A program made the translations under genes and the position numbers. The notes beneath the pieces are model-generated. The model was given only the letters and a program-made list of their open reading frames with translations. It did not search any database and was not told the origin of the DNA. From positions 30,452,733-30,516,732 of the forward strand of contig OX439044.1 in the NCBI GenBank assembly GCA_949317995.1: a stretch of DNA of 64,000 nt, read 5' to 3'. Origin of the DNA: Acholoe squamosa. Taxonomy: Eukaryota; Annelida; Polychaeta; Phyllodocida; Polynoidae. Positions 34,745 to 46,892 of this stretch are shown in pieces (position 1 is the stretch's first letter; each line of letters starts with the position of its first letter).

Positions 34745-36157
34745 TGGCCCCCTTATCATACGTAGAGTGGGTCGTCCCCAACAGGTACACGGACAATTCT
34801 TCCATGTGGAATTTGTGATGTTATGGGCAGCTTTTTTGTAGATGGTTTTGAAAACTGTGCCTTACTAACACTTATGTCGTTGTTTCTTGACGACGAGACA
34901 GACTTTTCTCACATGGTTGGTAGTTAGTGCCTCAAAATAGGTATAATAGGTATGTTTGGTCTCCGTTTTTCTTCGGCCGTTGTACAATCAAGGGTTTCGG
35001 ACAGAGTGCCCGAGTGGGTATGTATGAGGGTTATCAATCATTTTGGGGTGTCACCCCCCCCCCATAATATTTTGCAAATGAGACCTTAACGGAGTCAGAG
35101 TTATACATCGAAGGGAAGGGAAAATGTATGTAAATACTATATGGAAGGATGGTGTTATGATTGGAACTCCTCAAAAACCATTCCCAACCTTGGATGATTA
35201 TTCAAATAAGAGATAAATACCTCACTCCCACTTGTAATCGGCTTCAAAAAAGGAAAAGTCGAAATAGTCAAAAATGGCTAGATACCTCCTGAGCCAACGC
35301 CACCAAAAGCCCGCCACCCACACAACACTTTTTTAAACCATTTTAGTCGTTTCGCTAAAGGCCATTATCAGGACTAGAACCGCTAGCATCCCAATGCCAC
35401 CTCTTTGGTGTACTAGATAAAATGTACATTTGTATTTCTTGAAACCAGTACACTTCTACTTGGAATCAGCTCAAGAGATTTCCGTGTAATTCAAATAGTC
35501 TGGCACGTCTCAAATTAAGAGGCTAATGGGAAATGACACTTTCTTTTAAAAAATACAAAATGTGCCTGACACGGGATTGAGTGGGAGGAACTTTTCTGGA
35601 AGTTCTTTGCGTCGTGTGGAAATAAGTAATAGGGATGAGTTTCTTGATGTTATCGTTAAATTTATCCCCAGAAAAATCTTTAACACCAGCCACAGTATGG
35701 TGGTATCTACAGGTATTCTGAACGATAGGGCCTATTAGACAAACTAATATGATACTGTTATGGTAAGTTACCCTAGGATATGATATTGGTATTAAATATA
35801 AATGACATATTTTATATCAACCAATTAATGACACTAAGTATCAATAATGACAGGATGGGAGGGGGGGGGTTATACGGTATCTTGCATTAATGCAGTTATG
35901 ACTTGGTCGGAAACACAAAAATGTGGATAAGACAGATGACAGGAGAACAAGTACCTCGGTATAGTGAAATAGCATTCTGGCCACACAATCAATGATTTTG
36001 AGATGTGAAGCAGAACATTCTGAAACATGCCTGAACCAAGCAGATGTATTTTACATCGACATATGGTACAATCATACAAATATTATATTATACAGCTGAA
36101 AAATAAAGATAATGAAAGTATCAATTTAGAAATAAAGCTTTAGGTAATGCTTTAGTA
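34745..36157. other. No gene seen
   Basis: AT-rich, with poly-C/G runs at 35048 and 35862. No exon, motif or long repeat that I can support. Confidence 0.4.
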
Positions 36158-37556
36158 GGGCCCTAGACGGGGGTCCCATGTCCTTTGTCGATTTTAAGAA
36201 GTGGGTCTTGTCTCTTGTCACCTAACCCCATATACCTTTTCGATTTTAAAGATGTAATTTCAGCTAAATTCTCCAAATGGAAAATGATTGATTAATGACA
36301 CCTTGACTAAAGTAACCTGCTTCCCTGTTACATGCCATCTAATATTTCGATATGAAAGCAACCTTTGTGTGTAAATAGAGGACACTTGAATATAGGATAT
36401 CTCCTCTCTAGGGCGGGAAATCCAAGGCCATATTGCTTGTGCTAACTATAGTTTAACATTAGGGGGCTCCACCAGCTTACCCCTACCATAATATCCCCAT
36501 TCATGCCATGGGTAAGCAGTGCATCCCTTAACCACAAGGTGCCACTAATGAGCCATATATGAGCTAATGAGCCATATATGAGCTATATACTATGCTTTGT
36601 TATCCGGTTGTTTTACTGTCGACCTACAGTAAAAATTCTGAGTCTAAATATGCATATTTCAAGATCTGGAGGTTAATTCAAAAGGTCCTGGGATTTCTAC
36701 CCCTGTGATCTTAGTGTAGGCACATATCAAAAGACCTAGCCAGTCTACCCTATCTAATGCAGTGGTTGCAGGCCAGTCAGGCACAGCAAGTCCTGAGATC
36801 ACTTCACTATTCCTTTTCCAGTGCTAAGATCACTGCAATCATAGTGAAATAATTGCATAGTGGTTTCACCTCAGTACAAGAACACTCACAGGGAACACTC
36901 CTGCTCCCAAGAGTGAATGCCCCTGTTGTATACATATAGAGGGGAGGGAGAATGTTTTCTGAGAGTCCTTGAGGGCTCTTCAGGCTACACAGGCATGAAG
37001 TGCACTTGAATACTGTATGAGGTCAACTGCACCCTATACTCTATAAGTGGTTCATATAGGGGGGGGGGGATGCTTGTGTAATCACCCATGTGAGAAGGAG
37101 TGTTTCCACTGCTATTCTTTCAGTATGGGCCTCTTGCCCCTGTGCACAGTGTGTTCTACTTGGAATGGTGTAAGAGGGCTGAGGCTAAGATCACTGCGAT
37201 CTTAGTGCTGGCTGTGAAAAGGCAAGACAGTCTAATCTTAAGATCGCTTAATTGGATAAGGCAGAATAATTCCTAAGATTGCTGAGGTAGCGATCCCAGG
37301 ACCTTTTGAATTAACCTCCAGAACCACTGAATAATGTTTTGAAAGTTTGGGGATGCATTTAGGCATGGTTACCCTTTATAAATATGGTATGACTGAAAAA
37401 TGGCTAAATTTGAGCTGGGATACGATCATTAAGAAGTGGCTTTGTGCCCTTGTCGATTTTAAAAAGGGGTTTTGTCCCTTGTCACCCAACCCCATGTCCC
37501 TTGTCGATTTTAAGAAACAGCCTTGTCCCCTTATCGATTTTACCCGTCTGGGGCCC
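36158..37556. mobile_element. Outer element of a nested pair
   Basis: GGGCCCTAGACGGG at the left and CCCGTCTGGGGCCC at the right are imperfect inverted ends. Both flanks repeat the phrase CCTTGTCGATTTTAAGAA and TGTCACC(T/C)AACCCCATA-like words, several times on the right. The interior is split by the element at 36666-37321. Confidence 0.55.
36666..37321. mobile_element. Inner element, 29-bp perfect inverted ends (656 bp)
   Basis: CTGGAGGTTAATTCAAAAGG begins the left arm; the complement ends at 37321, with a perfect match over 29 bases. No target duplication seen and no open frame of note. Nested within 36158-37556. Confidence 0.75.
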
Positions 37557-37689
37557 TTTTAGTGTCAGCACTGTTCCGTTACAACTCCCAAAAATGGAGA
37601 AACGGACCACCAACCGGTAGTTATAGGTTGTTATTCAACGTGACACCTCGTTGACGTGGGGACATATGTCGCGGTTGATGGAACAAAAT

Positions 37690-37927
37690 TGTTGCCAAGA
37701 AATCGAGAAGCCCTGCTGCATTGTGATTTGTTTTAGCGTCGCTCTATGTCACCTCCTGTGAAGCTTCGCCGAGCTCGCAGCTCGTTAATGCCCTCTGGAG
37801 GCAGATGGATAACTTCCTGTTTACCTGCGGCGTCCCTGCTCAATCCCAGCATCCTCCGCGGTGCCTCTCACATCTCCGCCATTTTGTTTTGCCAGTTCCG
37901 TTATACTTCCTCCTCCTTACTGTGCGC
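37690..37927 (+). promoter_or_regulatory. CpG-rich promoter-like region
   Basis: Much higher in CpG than the neighbourhood. Includes CTCCGCCATTTTG (YY1-type CCGCCAT core, near 37878), ETS-like TTCCTG/CTTCCTCC words and CAATCCCAGCATCC, which partly resembles the ZNF143 site. No TATA box. It lies directly before the predicted small gene at 37928. Confidence 0.4.
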
Positions 37928-39208
37928 ATGTCTAAGACGGGCCTCTCTGTGGTCGTAGCAACACAATGGATACTGCTAATTATCATCACTGCTACATGTT
38001 GGTAACTGATGCTGGAGGCGAGGCTGTATTATCAGCTAAGTACTTATGGCTAACAAAAGAGCTGTAAGGGAGTGGTCATTTATTATCAACAGTGGGGGGT
38101 GGTGGGTTTGAGGGGGGGCGTAAAAAATTCTGACCCCTCTTGAGGGGGGGCTAAAAAAAAATTGACCCCTCTTGAGGGGGGGAGCTAAAAAAATTTACCC
38201 TCTTTTTAGCAAAAAAGCCAGCGCGCTACTATAGATCAAAGAGGGGGCGCGAAAACTCTGGGGGAGGCACAAATTTTTTTTACTGCTGTCGAGGGGGCGT
38301 GTAAAAAATATTCACGCGTCCGCGCGAAAATGCACCACCCCCCCTGTTGATAAATAATGACCACTCCCTAAGGCCACAGTACACACTGCACTGCTCTGCA
38401 CTATGAAGCAGCCTATAGTGATAGTCTATAGCATACCAGAGTAGGGGTCTTTTATGTATACAAATGCACCTGTGCTATTACATACACACCCAGAAGTCGT
38501 TTTATTTGTGCATGGATTGTCAGGAGCAGAGTGCCTGGAGGTGTCTATGGGTGAGAGATGTTTTATGTACTCCAAGTGCAAGAGCTAGTGTTCAGCAATT
38601 TCCATATGATGTGCACTCTTTATCGCAAGGCTAAATACCATATCATTGGCAAAGGAAACCTTCTAAAGCGCAGTCACCTAGCCCCTGGAGGTGACATCCT
38701 TAAAGAGCCAGTAGAGCCTAAAAAGCTTGTAAGCCTTGATATTACCTGCAGCCAAAAGATTAGGGCTTTCTCTTGAAATTGTTTCGCCCTCAGAATCATA
38801 GTTACTGCACTCTGAGCCCGAATTGTAATGCGGCTATAAATAGCCCTGTAAATAGACAGAAGAACCACTTGGTAAGTGGGTTCATGCCTACAAGCTACTA
38901 ATAGAATATAGCATTAATATGGCAGCACAAGGGTGGTATATTGACGAATATTGCACAAGGCCGTTAGGCCGAGTGCAATATCGTCAATATACCACCTGTG
39001 TGCTGGCATATTTATGCCATATTGCATTTATACCACCTTTTCCTCCATTTTGTATTAATTTCTTACCTGATATCCACAGAATATAGCCACGAGAAGACAT
39101 TTTGTAAAAGCAAGCGATACGGCCCGGGTCAGCGCTCTGCGCGAAGCCATTGTTTTTGTTCCTTGCCAGGAGAGGTACCGCTGTGTATACACACACTTTT
39201 CGTATTGA
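37928..39208 (+). CDS. Predicted small secreted or single-pass membrane protein, three exons
   Basis: Exons 37928-38001, 38596-38728, 39080-39208. The ATG follows a CpG-rich stretch. Donors are GTAACT and GTAAGC; acceptors TTCAG and CCACAG; phases 2 and 0 join without a stop: 111 residues. Residues 8-24 are hydrophobic (VVVATQWILLIIITATC) and could be a signal peptide or anchor. The rest is basic and polar (KAKYHIIGKG, LAPGGDILKEPVEPKKL, RRHFVKASDTARVSALREAI) with Cys near both ends. AATAAA lies at 39300, about 90 bases after the stop. I recognise no family. Intron 1 holds a family C MITE, intron 2 the palindrome at 38913-39014. The same DNA offers a rival minus-strand first exon (ATG 39151, donor CAG|GTAAGA at 39067); the plus model explains more. 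Confidence 0.45.
38068..38368. mobile_element. MITE family C, copy 3 (301 bp)
   Basis: GGGAGTGGTCATTTATTATC at the left, TAAATAATGACCACTCCC at the right, inverted over about 38 bases, with TAA on both sides. The interior has poly-G runs and TTGACCCCTCTTGAGGGG repeats. Confidence 0.85.
38913..39014. repeat. Palindrome with GGCCG core, copy 1
   Basis: A core at 38953-38976 (GCACAAGGCCG, TT, then AGGCCGAGTGC) sits between arms of about 40 bases that pair with each other (left GGTGGTATATTGACGAATAT, right ATATCGTCAATATACCACC). The same core with unrelated arms occurs at 50545-50613. Confidence 0.85.
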
Positions 39209-39299
39209 ATCCAACCATGACAAATCCAGAAATTAACAGGTTCATATCCTTAGATAGTCTAGATGATCCCTCCATACGTGTTATGTACAATATATTAAG

Positions 39300-39305
39300 A
39301 ATAAA
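39300..39305 (+). terminator. Polyadenylation signal for the small gene
   Basis: AATAAA about 90 bases after the stop codon at 39208, the only canonical signal close by on this strand. Confidence 0.35.
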
Positions 39306-39660
39306 GAAGAATCCATTGATTTTCCAACACGGTCCGAAATTTTCGCCGTCTTCCTTGTACGACGAGCAGTTGACCTATATCTACATCCAGGCCACTGACA
39401 CACTTTTGCCGAGCAAGGAGGCGGGTGGGAATGGCCAGACCGCGGGCCCCTTACGATAGAAAAATCAATGGATTCTTCTTTATATTCAACAAAATGGAGA
39501 AAATTAGCACGCATTCCTCATCTATGGATCATATACTTTTTGGGATTTTAATATTATTACATGACAAGCTTGGAATCAAGATGAAAACTGAGTGCAAACA
39601 TAGGACTAGGACCGAAGGTTAGAACTTATTTATTTTTCCATTGTAGTCCATCACCGTTCA

Positions 39661-39725
39661 GTGTGGCGCTATGGCTAAGGCCTCCGCCTACCTCCACTGC
39701 GGCCGGGGTTCAATTCTCCTACGAG
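39661..39725 (+). repeat. tRNA-like module 5
   Basis: TGGCGCTATGGCTAAGGC resembles an A box; GCCGGGGTTCAATTCTCC is a B box 40 bases on. Probably a SINE head or tRNA relic. Confidence 0.4.
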
Positions 39726-39987
39726 TTGGCATGATTTTTCACATTGAAATGATGGTCAGATTGAATTTGTATGTCTGCCACACATTTCCCAAAATATTCC
39801 AACTTGACCTCGAAAAAGTATATCCAAAAATCCCTAAAAAGCACATGTGCGTATATGCTCTCATAATGCACTGGTAGGAGAGGGCATAACAGTAAGGGAG
39901 GTGGCAGAATAGTGGTATAATCTTGAATAACAACGATTGTGCTGTATATCTACATGCCGGGCTGAGAGTGTGAGGGCATTGCCCTTA

Positions 39988-40172
39988 TACCCATTTTCCA
40001 CCACCGGATACAGCCCCTCTGTCGGCCGATAGACCCATAGTACATGCTATCGTCGGCTGAGAGAGACCCTTGCCCCACCATTGAAGGCTATGGCAGCCCC
40101 TTCGGCCGGGATGGTAGTGTGCTGTACCTGTCGGCCGATAAAGGATGCATATCGGGTGGTGGAAAACGGCCC
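39988..40172. mobile_element. Short inverted-repeat element
   Basis: ATTTTCCACCACCGGATA at the left against TATCGGGTGGTGGAAAACGG at the right, about 23 bases with four mismatches. The interior repeats TCGGCCGATA-type words. The right end GGCCC is followed by TAA. Confidence 0.6.
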
Positions 40173-41374
40173 TAATCCAACAAACAGGAAGGGACCATAA
40201 CATATGTACAGACTGAGGGTAAAGGCCTACATATTCAGATAATTATGATTAGAAACCGTACTCTATCATGTCCATCATAATTGGGCAGGAAGAGCATTAA
40301 ATCAATCTCTTCCTATTTTGGAATAGTGTGTCATTGATCTCCACGTAGCACACTTAGAAAATAAAAAGGGAAATTGAATTTTTCATCACATGGGAGCGCA
40401 CTCATGTGTTTAGCGTAGGCGCACCAGCGAGTCACGCTATGGCATGCATTTTTGTTCTTGTTTTTCCTTTGGCATTTAGCTAAACTATAATTGCATTTAA
40501 TTTCAAGTATTTTTCCTCAAAGGTCTTGAGAATTCTTCGATGACCATTGCAATTGCGTTAATTAGGGATAGGGTCAAAACTTAGGCATGTTAAAGAGTTG
40601 CTACAGCAATAATATTAGGTGATCCATCCTTACAAAAGGACGTCGCAAATGGAAAATGTTTGGATTTTGCTAGATTGGTTAAAGTTCATCTAGAAAATCT
40701 TCCGAGGGTTCTGGGCTGAGCCCACATGGGGTACACCTGGCAGTCCAGACACTACTCATGTAAATCCCCTGATCGCTTGTGTCCAGTTTGTCGAGATCAA
40801 ACCCAGGCAAATCCCACATTCATAAAAAAAAGTAATACGTGTAAACATTGATTGCAACATCATATATGAGGATGTTTTGTTGTATTTACAATGTAAATAG
40901 GAAGAACAGTTTCTGGCCTGAGTCAATGCACCTGATCCCCTCTTAGCACCCCCAAGACATTTATTATCTTTACCTCATCTGGATTAGCCAAGAGAGCCCA
41001 AAAGAATACCAACTGATGCCCACGATACCTTTTTTTAAACAAATTTAAACTTTATTTGGTCTAGAGATATTTCATCATGTTTGCATAGGCACAGTCTATA
41101 CATATTCATGCAGTCATACATATTTGATTATAATTCCATTGAGATCAATAGCCTATGTACATACGGTAATACATTATAAATTACCCATTTATAGGATAAT
41201 TTTTGTAGTAACAACATGACCAAACAGTTAATGACCAGATTGTCATTTGAAAAATGTTGTTATGATTTAGGCGTAGATATCTCATAGCCATTGAGAGCTG
41301 AAAAAGTAGTTATAAATTCACCCTTGGTGTTTTATGAATAGTCTATGAGGTTGGTGGCAGCGTAGGTAGGTCCA
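40173..41374. other. No gene seen
   Basis: AT-rich, with TTAAACAAATTTAAACTTTATT-like AT runs near 41035-41060. No exon supported. Confidence 0.35.
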
Positions 41375-41736
41375 GGAGGGTGTTGCTCCTATAGTGAAAA
41401 GAGCTGTGAGTATGTGCCCTCTTTTCTAAACAAGCCATGCACTGCTTTACCTTTCAACTTGCACTCCCCACATTAGTCTGAAAAGTCACCTGCCTTGTTT
41501 AAAATAGAGAGAACTGCACTACCAGGTACCTACTCATGTCACATGCTCTATAGTTTATTATACTGACTGACTTCTCCCAACTCGGTACCTACTCAAATCC
41601 CCCTTTTTTAGCACCGTACTTGAATGACCACTTGTGAGCAACAAAAGGGACAAGTTATAGCGACATGAAAAGAAAGGACTGGAAATGAGGGCATTTTTAG
41701 GCAGCTCTTCCTTTTACTATAGGGGCAACACCCTCC
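41375..41736. mobile_element. MITE family D, copy 2 (362 bp)
   Basis: GGAGGGTGTTGCTCCTATAG at the left, CTATAGGGGCAACACCCTCC at the right. Confidence 0.8.
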
Positions 41737-41833
41737 AGTGGTCACTGCAGAGTGGTAAGTAATTACCTTGCAGACAGTTATATCCACTGTCAGCACTGGG
41801 AGAAGAACATTTATTAGGTGCAAGTCTCTACCA

Positions 41834-41835
<2 letters not shown>

Positions 41836-41889
<54 letters not shown>
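41836..41889. repeat. (AT)n microsatellite
   Basis: Fifty-four bases of alternating A/T. Confidence 0.95.
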
Positions 41890-41892
<3 letters not shown>

Positions 41893-43259
41893 CATGAACA
41901 TAGATTTGAGAAGATTTCAGATTTATGGATGATAAAACAAAAACTGCCCCCACCCCCAATACTTGACAGAAATTGGCCAAAAAGCTGATCTTACACTGAT
42001 AAAAACCGAGTTTTCCCTGCACTTTCAGTGGCCTGAAATGACAGGCAATATATTGTAAATCGGGAATGCATGATATACTTATTACAAGCTCGAGATAATC
42101 TTTTTGCATTGCACTGGGCATACTGTGGTTGTGGGTGATTTATACTAAAACCTGTGTCTGATAAGCATAAATATGGTGGACTGTATGTATTGCTTTTGCC
42201 TATAATTTCTCTCTGGGAACAGGGATTCCCATAGCACCATAACATCCTATAATAAAAAGACCCTACAAGGGATATCGTCCCCCTCCTTGAAATTGTCATA
42301 ATGCGCAATCTAGGGTTTGTGGACAGGGTCTGTAGAAAATAACACTATAAACTAATTGTATAACTAACACATGCCTATAGATATAGTGTATAAAACAAAT
42401 TCACAAAAGAGTTCTTGCGTGCAGTGGTGAGGTGCAGTTTTTGTTTGCAAACAGCGTTCATATATCTTTTGGTTTGGATACCATCGTTTTCATGATTCCG
42501 AGCCCTTACATTCCACAATCTCTGTATGAGTGTATTTTTGTATTTTTCTTTTTCACACAAAGGGATGCTCATCATGCTCTTTTCGCACGTGATTGCTAAT
42601 TCATTGTTTGATCTGGATGTATTTGATCATTGTTGAGCTTTACCTAGGCGATGCACTTCTTTAAGGGTAACTTGAACAAATGGAGCAATGGCGAGTAACT
42701 CGCAGAAACTGTCCCTTGAACAAATACAGCAATGGTTCTGTCTAAATTGGACCAATGCAGCAATGGCGAGTAACTTGCAGATATTGTGTTAAGTGGTGCA
42801 TCGTTGGGGGAACGTGCCTTTAGGCAACAATAATTACAATGTATTCCTTAAGTATTAATCCCTTAAGGGCCGAACAATATACAAAAACATGCCATCCATA
42901 GGTCAGTACAATGTATATGTGTATGAAGGTATCCCCGGTAGGCATCTACATTCATGCATCGTGCTGACCGATACTTTGGCATTGAGACACTCCCAAAGGC
43001 TTGATATGATACTTAAATGCTGTACTAGTGATCTCGTAGACTTCCCAGCATTGGTGCATCATGCCGGTAAGAAACATGACCATGCACTGGAGGCGTAATG
43101 TGATATGGAAAGGGTTATCCCACTGCAGGTGTCCTCATTTGGCGCCTCTCTTCGCGTACAGTTGTCAGACACAGAATCAATATAGGTTTGAAACACACTT
43201 TTAAAACTTTGCCCACACTTTTAAAACGCCCTCTAGTGGGGGTTGATGTAGATCGCATA
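41890..43259. other. No gene seen; short near-repeat at 42680-42785
   Basis: The phrase AGCAATGGCGAGTAACT occurs at about 42683 and 42759 with a related GCAATGGTTCTG between. Otherwise unremarkable AT-rich sequence. Confidence 0.35.
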
Positions 43260-43612
43260 CCGAGTGGGGACATAGAGCGGCGCTGGGTACATCCCTATGC
43301 GGAATGAGCAGCTGGGTGAGCGGCAGGAGCAGCTCGGGGAGAGGCGGTCTCTGAGAGGAAGCAGCTCATAGCTTCTAACTCACGTCTACAGATCACCACG
43401 GTCCACAGAGCACGTGAAGACACGGGGAGGGACGCATTATAGAGAGGAGCAGCTCACTGATATAACACCACCAGCTCTGATCTACTCACAAGGTGCTCAC
43501 GCCCAACCCATCGGCTGAGGGCGTGCCTGCCCTGCCCAGCCTCACTCACTCACACCTTCTCACCTGTCTTATCTATTTGCCGCCACCCACACCCCTCTCC
43601 AAGAGTTCAGGT
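43260..43612 (+). promoter_or_regulatory. GC-rich island, possible 5' untranslated exon
   Basis: Markedly GC-rich within AT-rich DNA, with repeated GAGCAGCT(C/G) words (43305-43460) and a good donor CAG|GTAGGT at its end. No ATG frame is convincing. Could be a promoter with a non-coding first exon of a plus-strand gene, or a diverged repeat. Confidence 0.2.
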
Positions 43613-44392
43613 AGGTGGGGGTTACCCCCAAGAACTCATGTGTCATATCTGTCTCAACTTCCTATAACCGACGAGGAATTATTCCCAGGAACCAACGATT
43701 GTTTAGGTTATCCCGAAGATATATTTGAATAGCAAAGCTTTATGCCAAGTATAAGAATACATGTGCGCATTCATTTTTAGATTGATTTTATTTGGTCATC
43801 ATTCATTTTGACTCTAACCTCTCGATCCCTGCACTTGGTAACGAGGTATTTTCATAGAATTGATTAAACCAAAATCTACAGCGGGTAGTAGCTGCTGATG
43901 AGGGGAACTGGCCCATATAGATTTAAAAAAGTCAATGGTGATTGCCTATATATAATGATATATCAAAGTAGGAATATCTACCATCCACACACAGCTATGT
44001 GGGGACCTCTCATGCCAAAGTGCAGTGCAGCAAAGAATAAGAAACATATTAAATTCTTTAAAATGGTATTTCTATTTAGCATGGTATTATGCTAGATATT
44101 TACTCTGCCCTGACGCTTCCATTATAAAGACTTTATAGGCCATTACCAAATCCAGCCGGGTCAATTCTATGTAAAGTCGCTATGCCAGGGAGGACCAGTC
44201 AGTTTGCCAAGTTTTGATTTGTTCATTCCATGCAGGTCATTCTGAAGAAGTCTGCATTTTCTTCATTCAGTCAGTGTCGGAATGAGTAATAAAGCTAATT
44301 ACATTAAATTGAAAGAAGTTAATTCTTAACTATCATTGCAGATGATAGATGATGTACGATAGGGCGTAATTGTAAAGAGGTTTTATTGATTA

Positions 44393-45116
44393 TTAACCCT
44401 TTGGTGCCCAGAATTATTTGACAATTTTCTACTTATTTCACATGTATACCACTCTGTTGTTGAATACCATATGCTATTCCAATCTTCTGTTTTGATATGG
44501 GCCTCTTATCACATTTACTGAACGCCCTTGCTTTAGTCTTTCAGCTCCGATATGAGATATCAGGTTGAGTTTGGTTGCCATAGCAACTATACATTCTATT
44601 TGTTGTTAATTGAAAGTATTTAGGCCATTCTGTGCATAATCTCCATATTCCTACCAAGTATTAAACTTGAATGACTATACTAACCTAAGTTTGTCAATGT
44701 TTTGTTCCTACTACTTAGGAAATAGATTATGGTAAAAACCATGAAAAGATTGTTATGGATCAGAAAGATTTCAATCAATGAATAACATAGAACAATGGAT
44801 AACTTCTAATTCTTGTGGGATCATTGGGGTAATATAAGCCAGCAATAGCTTGGTGCTATGTCAAATCCTTGTTGCTTGGCATGCTGACCCTCCAATGGGC
44901 CATATATTTTCATGTTTTGACTTACTGTTTTTGAACTCATAAAGAGACAGTCACATGGATGATCTCATTGGAATTGTTACGTCATGGTCATTCTATTGAG
45001 GGTCTAAACTTGCAGATTGGACCAGTAGAAGTATCTCAATGACAATTATGCTTCAGTGTACATGTATTTAAGCCCAAAACCGCGCATTTAAGCGCGCTTG
45101 GGCACCTAAGGGTTAA
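44393..45116. mobile_element. piggyBac-like MITE (716 bp)
   Basis: TTAA on both sides (44393-44396, 45113-45116) and inverted ends CCCTTTGGTGCCCA / CCCTTAGGTGCCCA (one mismatch in 14). A TTAA target with CCC-starting ends is the piggyBac hallmark. No transposase frame inside. Confidence 0.8.
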
Positions 45117-45311
45117 GTATCATGCCGATTGACTGTAAATATCATGTTAGATGCTATAGTGAAAACAATTTTGTTTGGAAATAACTATGCTAGTGCAATG
45201 AAAAATAAGATATATGTAGGCCTACAAACGATTGGTCTATGAGGATGACATCAGAGAAATGAGACTGAAGGATTTCACGCAACATGTGCCGTCGGTATGA
45301 AATTGGAGCAG

Positions 45312-45650
45312 AGGCGTAGGAAGCAAATCTTCATTGCGGGGGGGGGGCCTGACGAGGGCACCATCGTGACCACCTTGAATTGTCGGCTGATGCGTGATGG
45401 CGTCTATATATATATGCGTATTTAGAATTCATATAGAAAAGTGACTTTTAATAAATTTTGGATCTGACTTTCCCATTCTCCCTATGACATCACCATAATA
45501 ATCTAATTTGAGATGTAAAGTTTTAGCTTCTTTTCCATTGTGTTCTTGAGTTCTTGGAAAATATTAGGGGGGCCCAGACATATTCAGGCCCCACCTCCTT
45601 CATGATTGGGGGCCAGGCCCCCCCTGCCCCCCCCCCTTTTCTTACGCCCA
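45312..45650. repeat. Possible inverted-repeat element with poly-G/C
   Basis: GGCGTAGGAAGCAAATC near 45312 and TTTTCTTACGCCC near 45645 are weakly inverted and both flank poly-G or poly-C runs. Confidence 0.35.
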
Positions 45651-46469
45651 TGTGGAGGCTTTTGCATGTCACATGCCAATTGAGGAAGAATCAAGTAAAT
45701 ATATGCAACAATGTTTGCATGATAATTGATCTGATCGGCCAGGGCAGCTCAAGAACTGCTTATCCTGCTCATAATCTGCTCGAATATCTATGTACAGCAT
45801 TATGAGCAGAATGCCATTTATCACTCGTTAACTGCTGTTACCATTATTGAAACGAAAGGGTGCATGTTCCCAAAAAGTATGATGGAAGACTTTAATGGGC
45901 TTACATGGGTTTTCTCGGTTCTGAAGGTGTTATTCCCTAGTCTAGCTTAGTTCAATGGGTCTACTTCAAGTTTCTATCCACCTAAAACATTGACTAATAA
46001 CGCCCCAGTGAATTGAGAAAACAAGTACAGAAAAGGAAAATGTCTCGTAGCTGAACGTTACTTGTGTGTTAACTGTACCTTCAGGATTCTATTGAAGCAT
46101 GCTGTTACAAAGGATGCCCTAAAACTATGAGTGAAATCGTAGATAACACCTTGTCTACTGGGTGCTGAAAATATAACAGTATCTTCTCAGGTGATATCAA
46201 AATATTATCCTTTTTAGGGCGAACTGATTATTTTGCACGCACAAAAATGAGGTGAGGGCAATATATAGATATTGGTAGCTTATGTATTGCACTAAATAGA
46301 ATATTACCCAGAATCTCGCGGTGAACCTTATACTGCCAGCTGAAGATAGAGGAACAGCAGATTCCAGGTTTATTTGTTCATGAGCATTATATTTAATATC
46401 GTAGTGTGGGTGTATTTAGGATGGATTCCTATAAATGTAAAAGTTCTGAACCAACCCTATATATAGGGT

Positions 46470-46890
46470 AGGTAAACCTAAAGACGACCACATGCCTTGA
46501 GTTGACCACCTGCCTCCTTGTTTTTCTCACTTTTACATCTACTGTATGGGGCTGTACCTCTGGTATTCCTGAAATAGAGGTGTTATCGTATCCTATGGAC
46601 TGGCCACCTATGATATGTTGAGTAGTTATCATTGTATAACAATACACTAAAGTACCCATGTTTGACTGGTTTTTATCATGGCCAACTGGCCATTTCTCCA
46701 GAAATCTTCAACTTTGGTTGCAGATTCTGAACATTGAGATTGATCACATGTACAAAATATTGATTCTAGACATGGATATATATCATAAGTAAATGATGAT
46801 ATAAACAAATGTTCAGAAACGTTAAATACTTTCAGTTTAGGACTCATTTCCCCAGGCATGCCAATTTCACCATGAGATGACCATTGTACT
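46470..46890. repeat. Dispersed repeat N, copy 2 (inverted)
   Basis: GTAAACCTAAAGACGACCAC at the left and CCAATTTCACCATGAGATGA near 46861 are the reverse complements of the ends seen at 2995-3445. It directly abuts the pseudogene that follows. Confidence 0.5.
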
Positions 46891-46892
46891 TT

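Noticed and set aside
39067..39151. Minus-strand first exon with good Kozak context and a CAG|GTAAGA donor
   Set aside because: The plus-strand three-exon model over the same DNA has matching phases, a promoter-like region and a polyadenylation signal; only one is likely real. Kept as the main rival.
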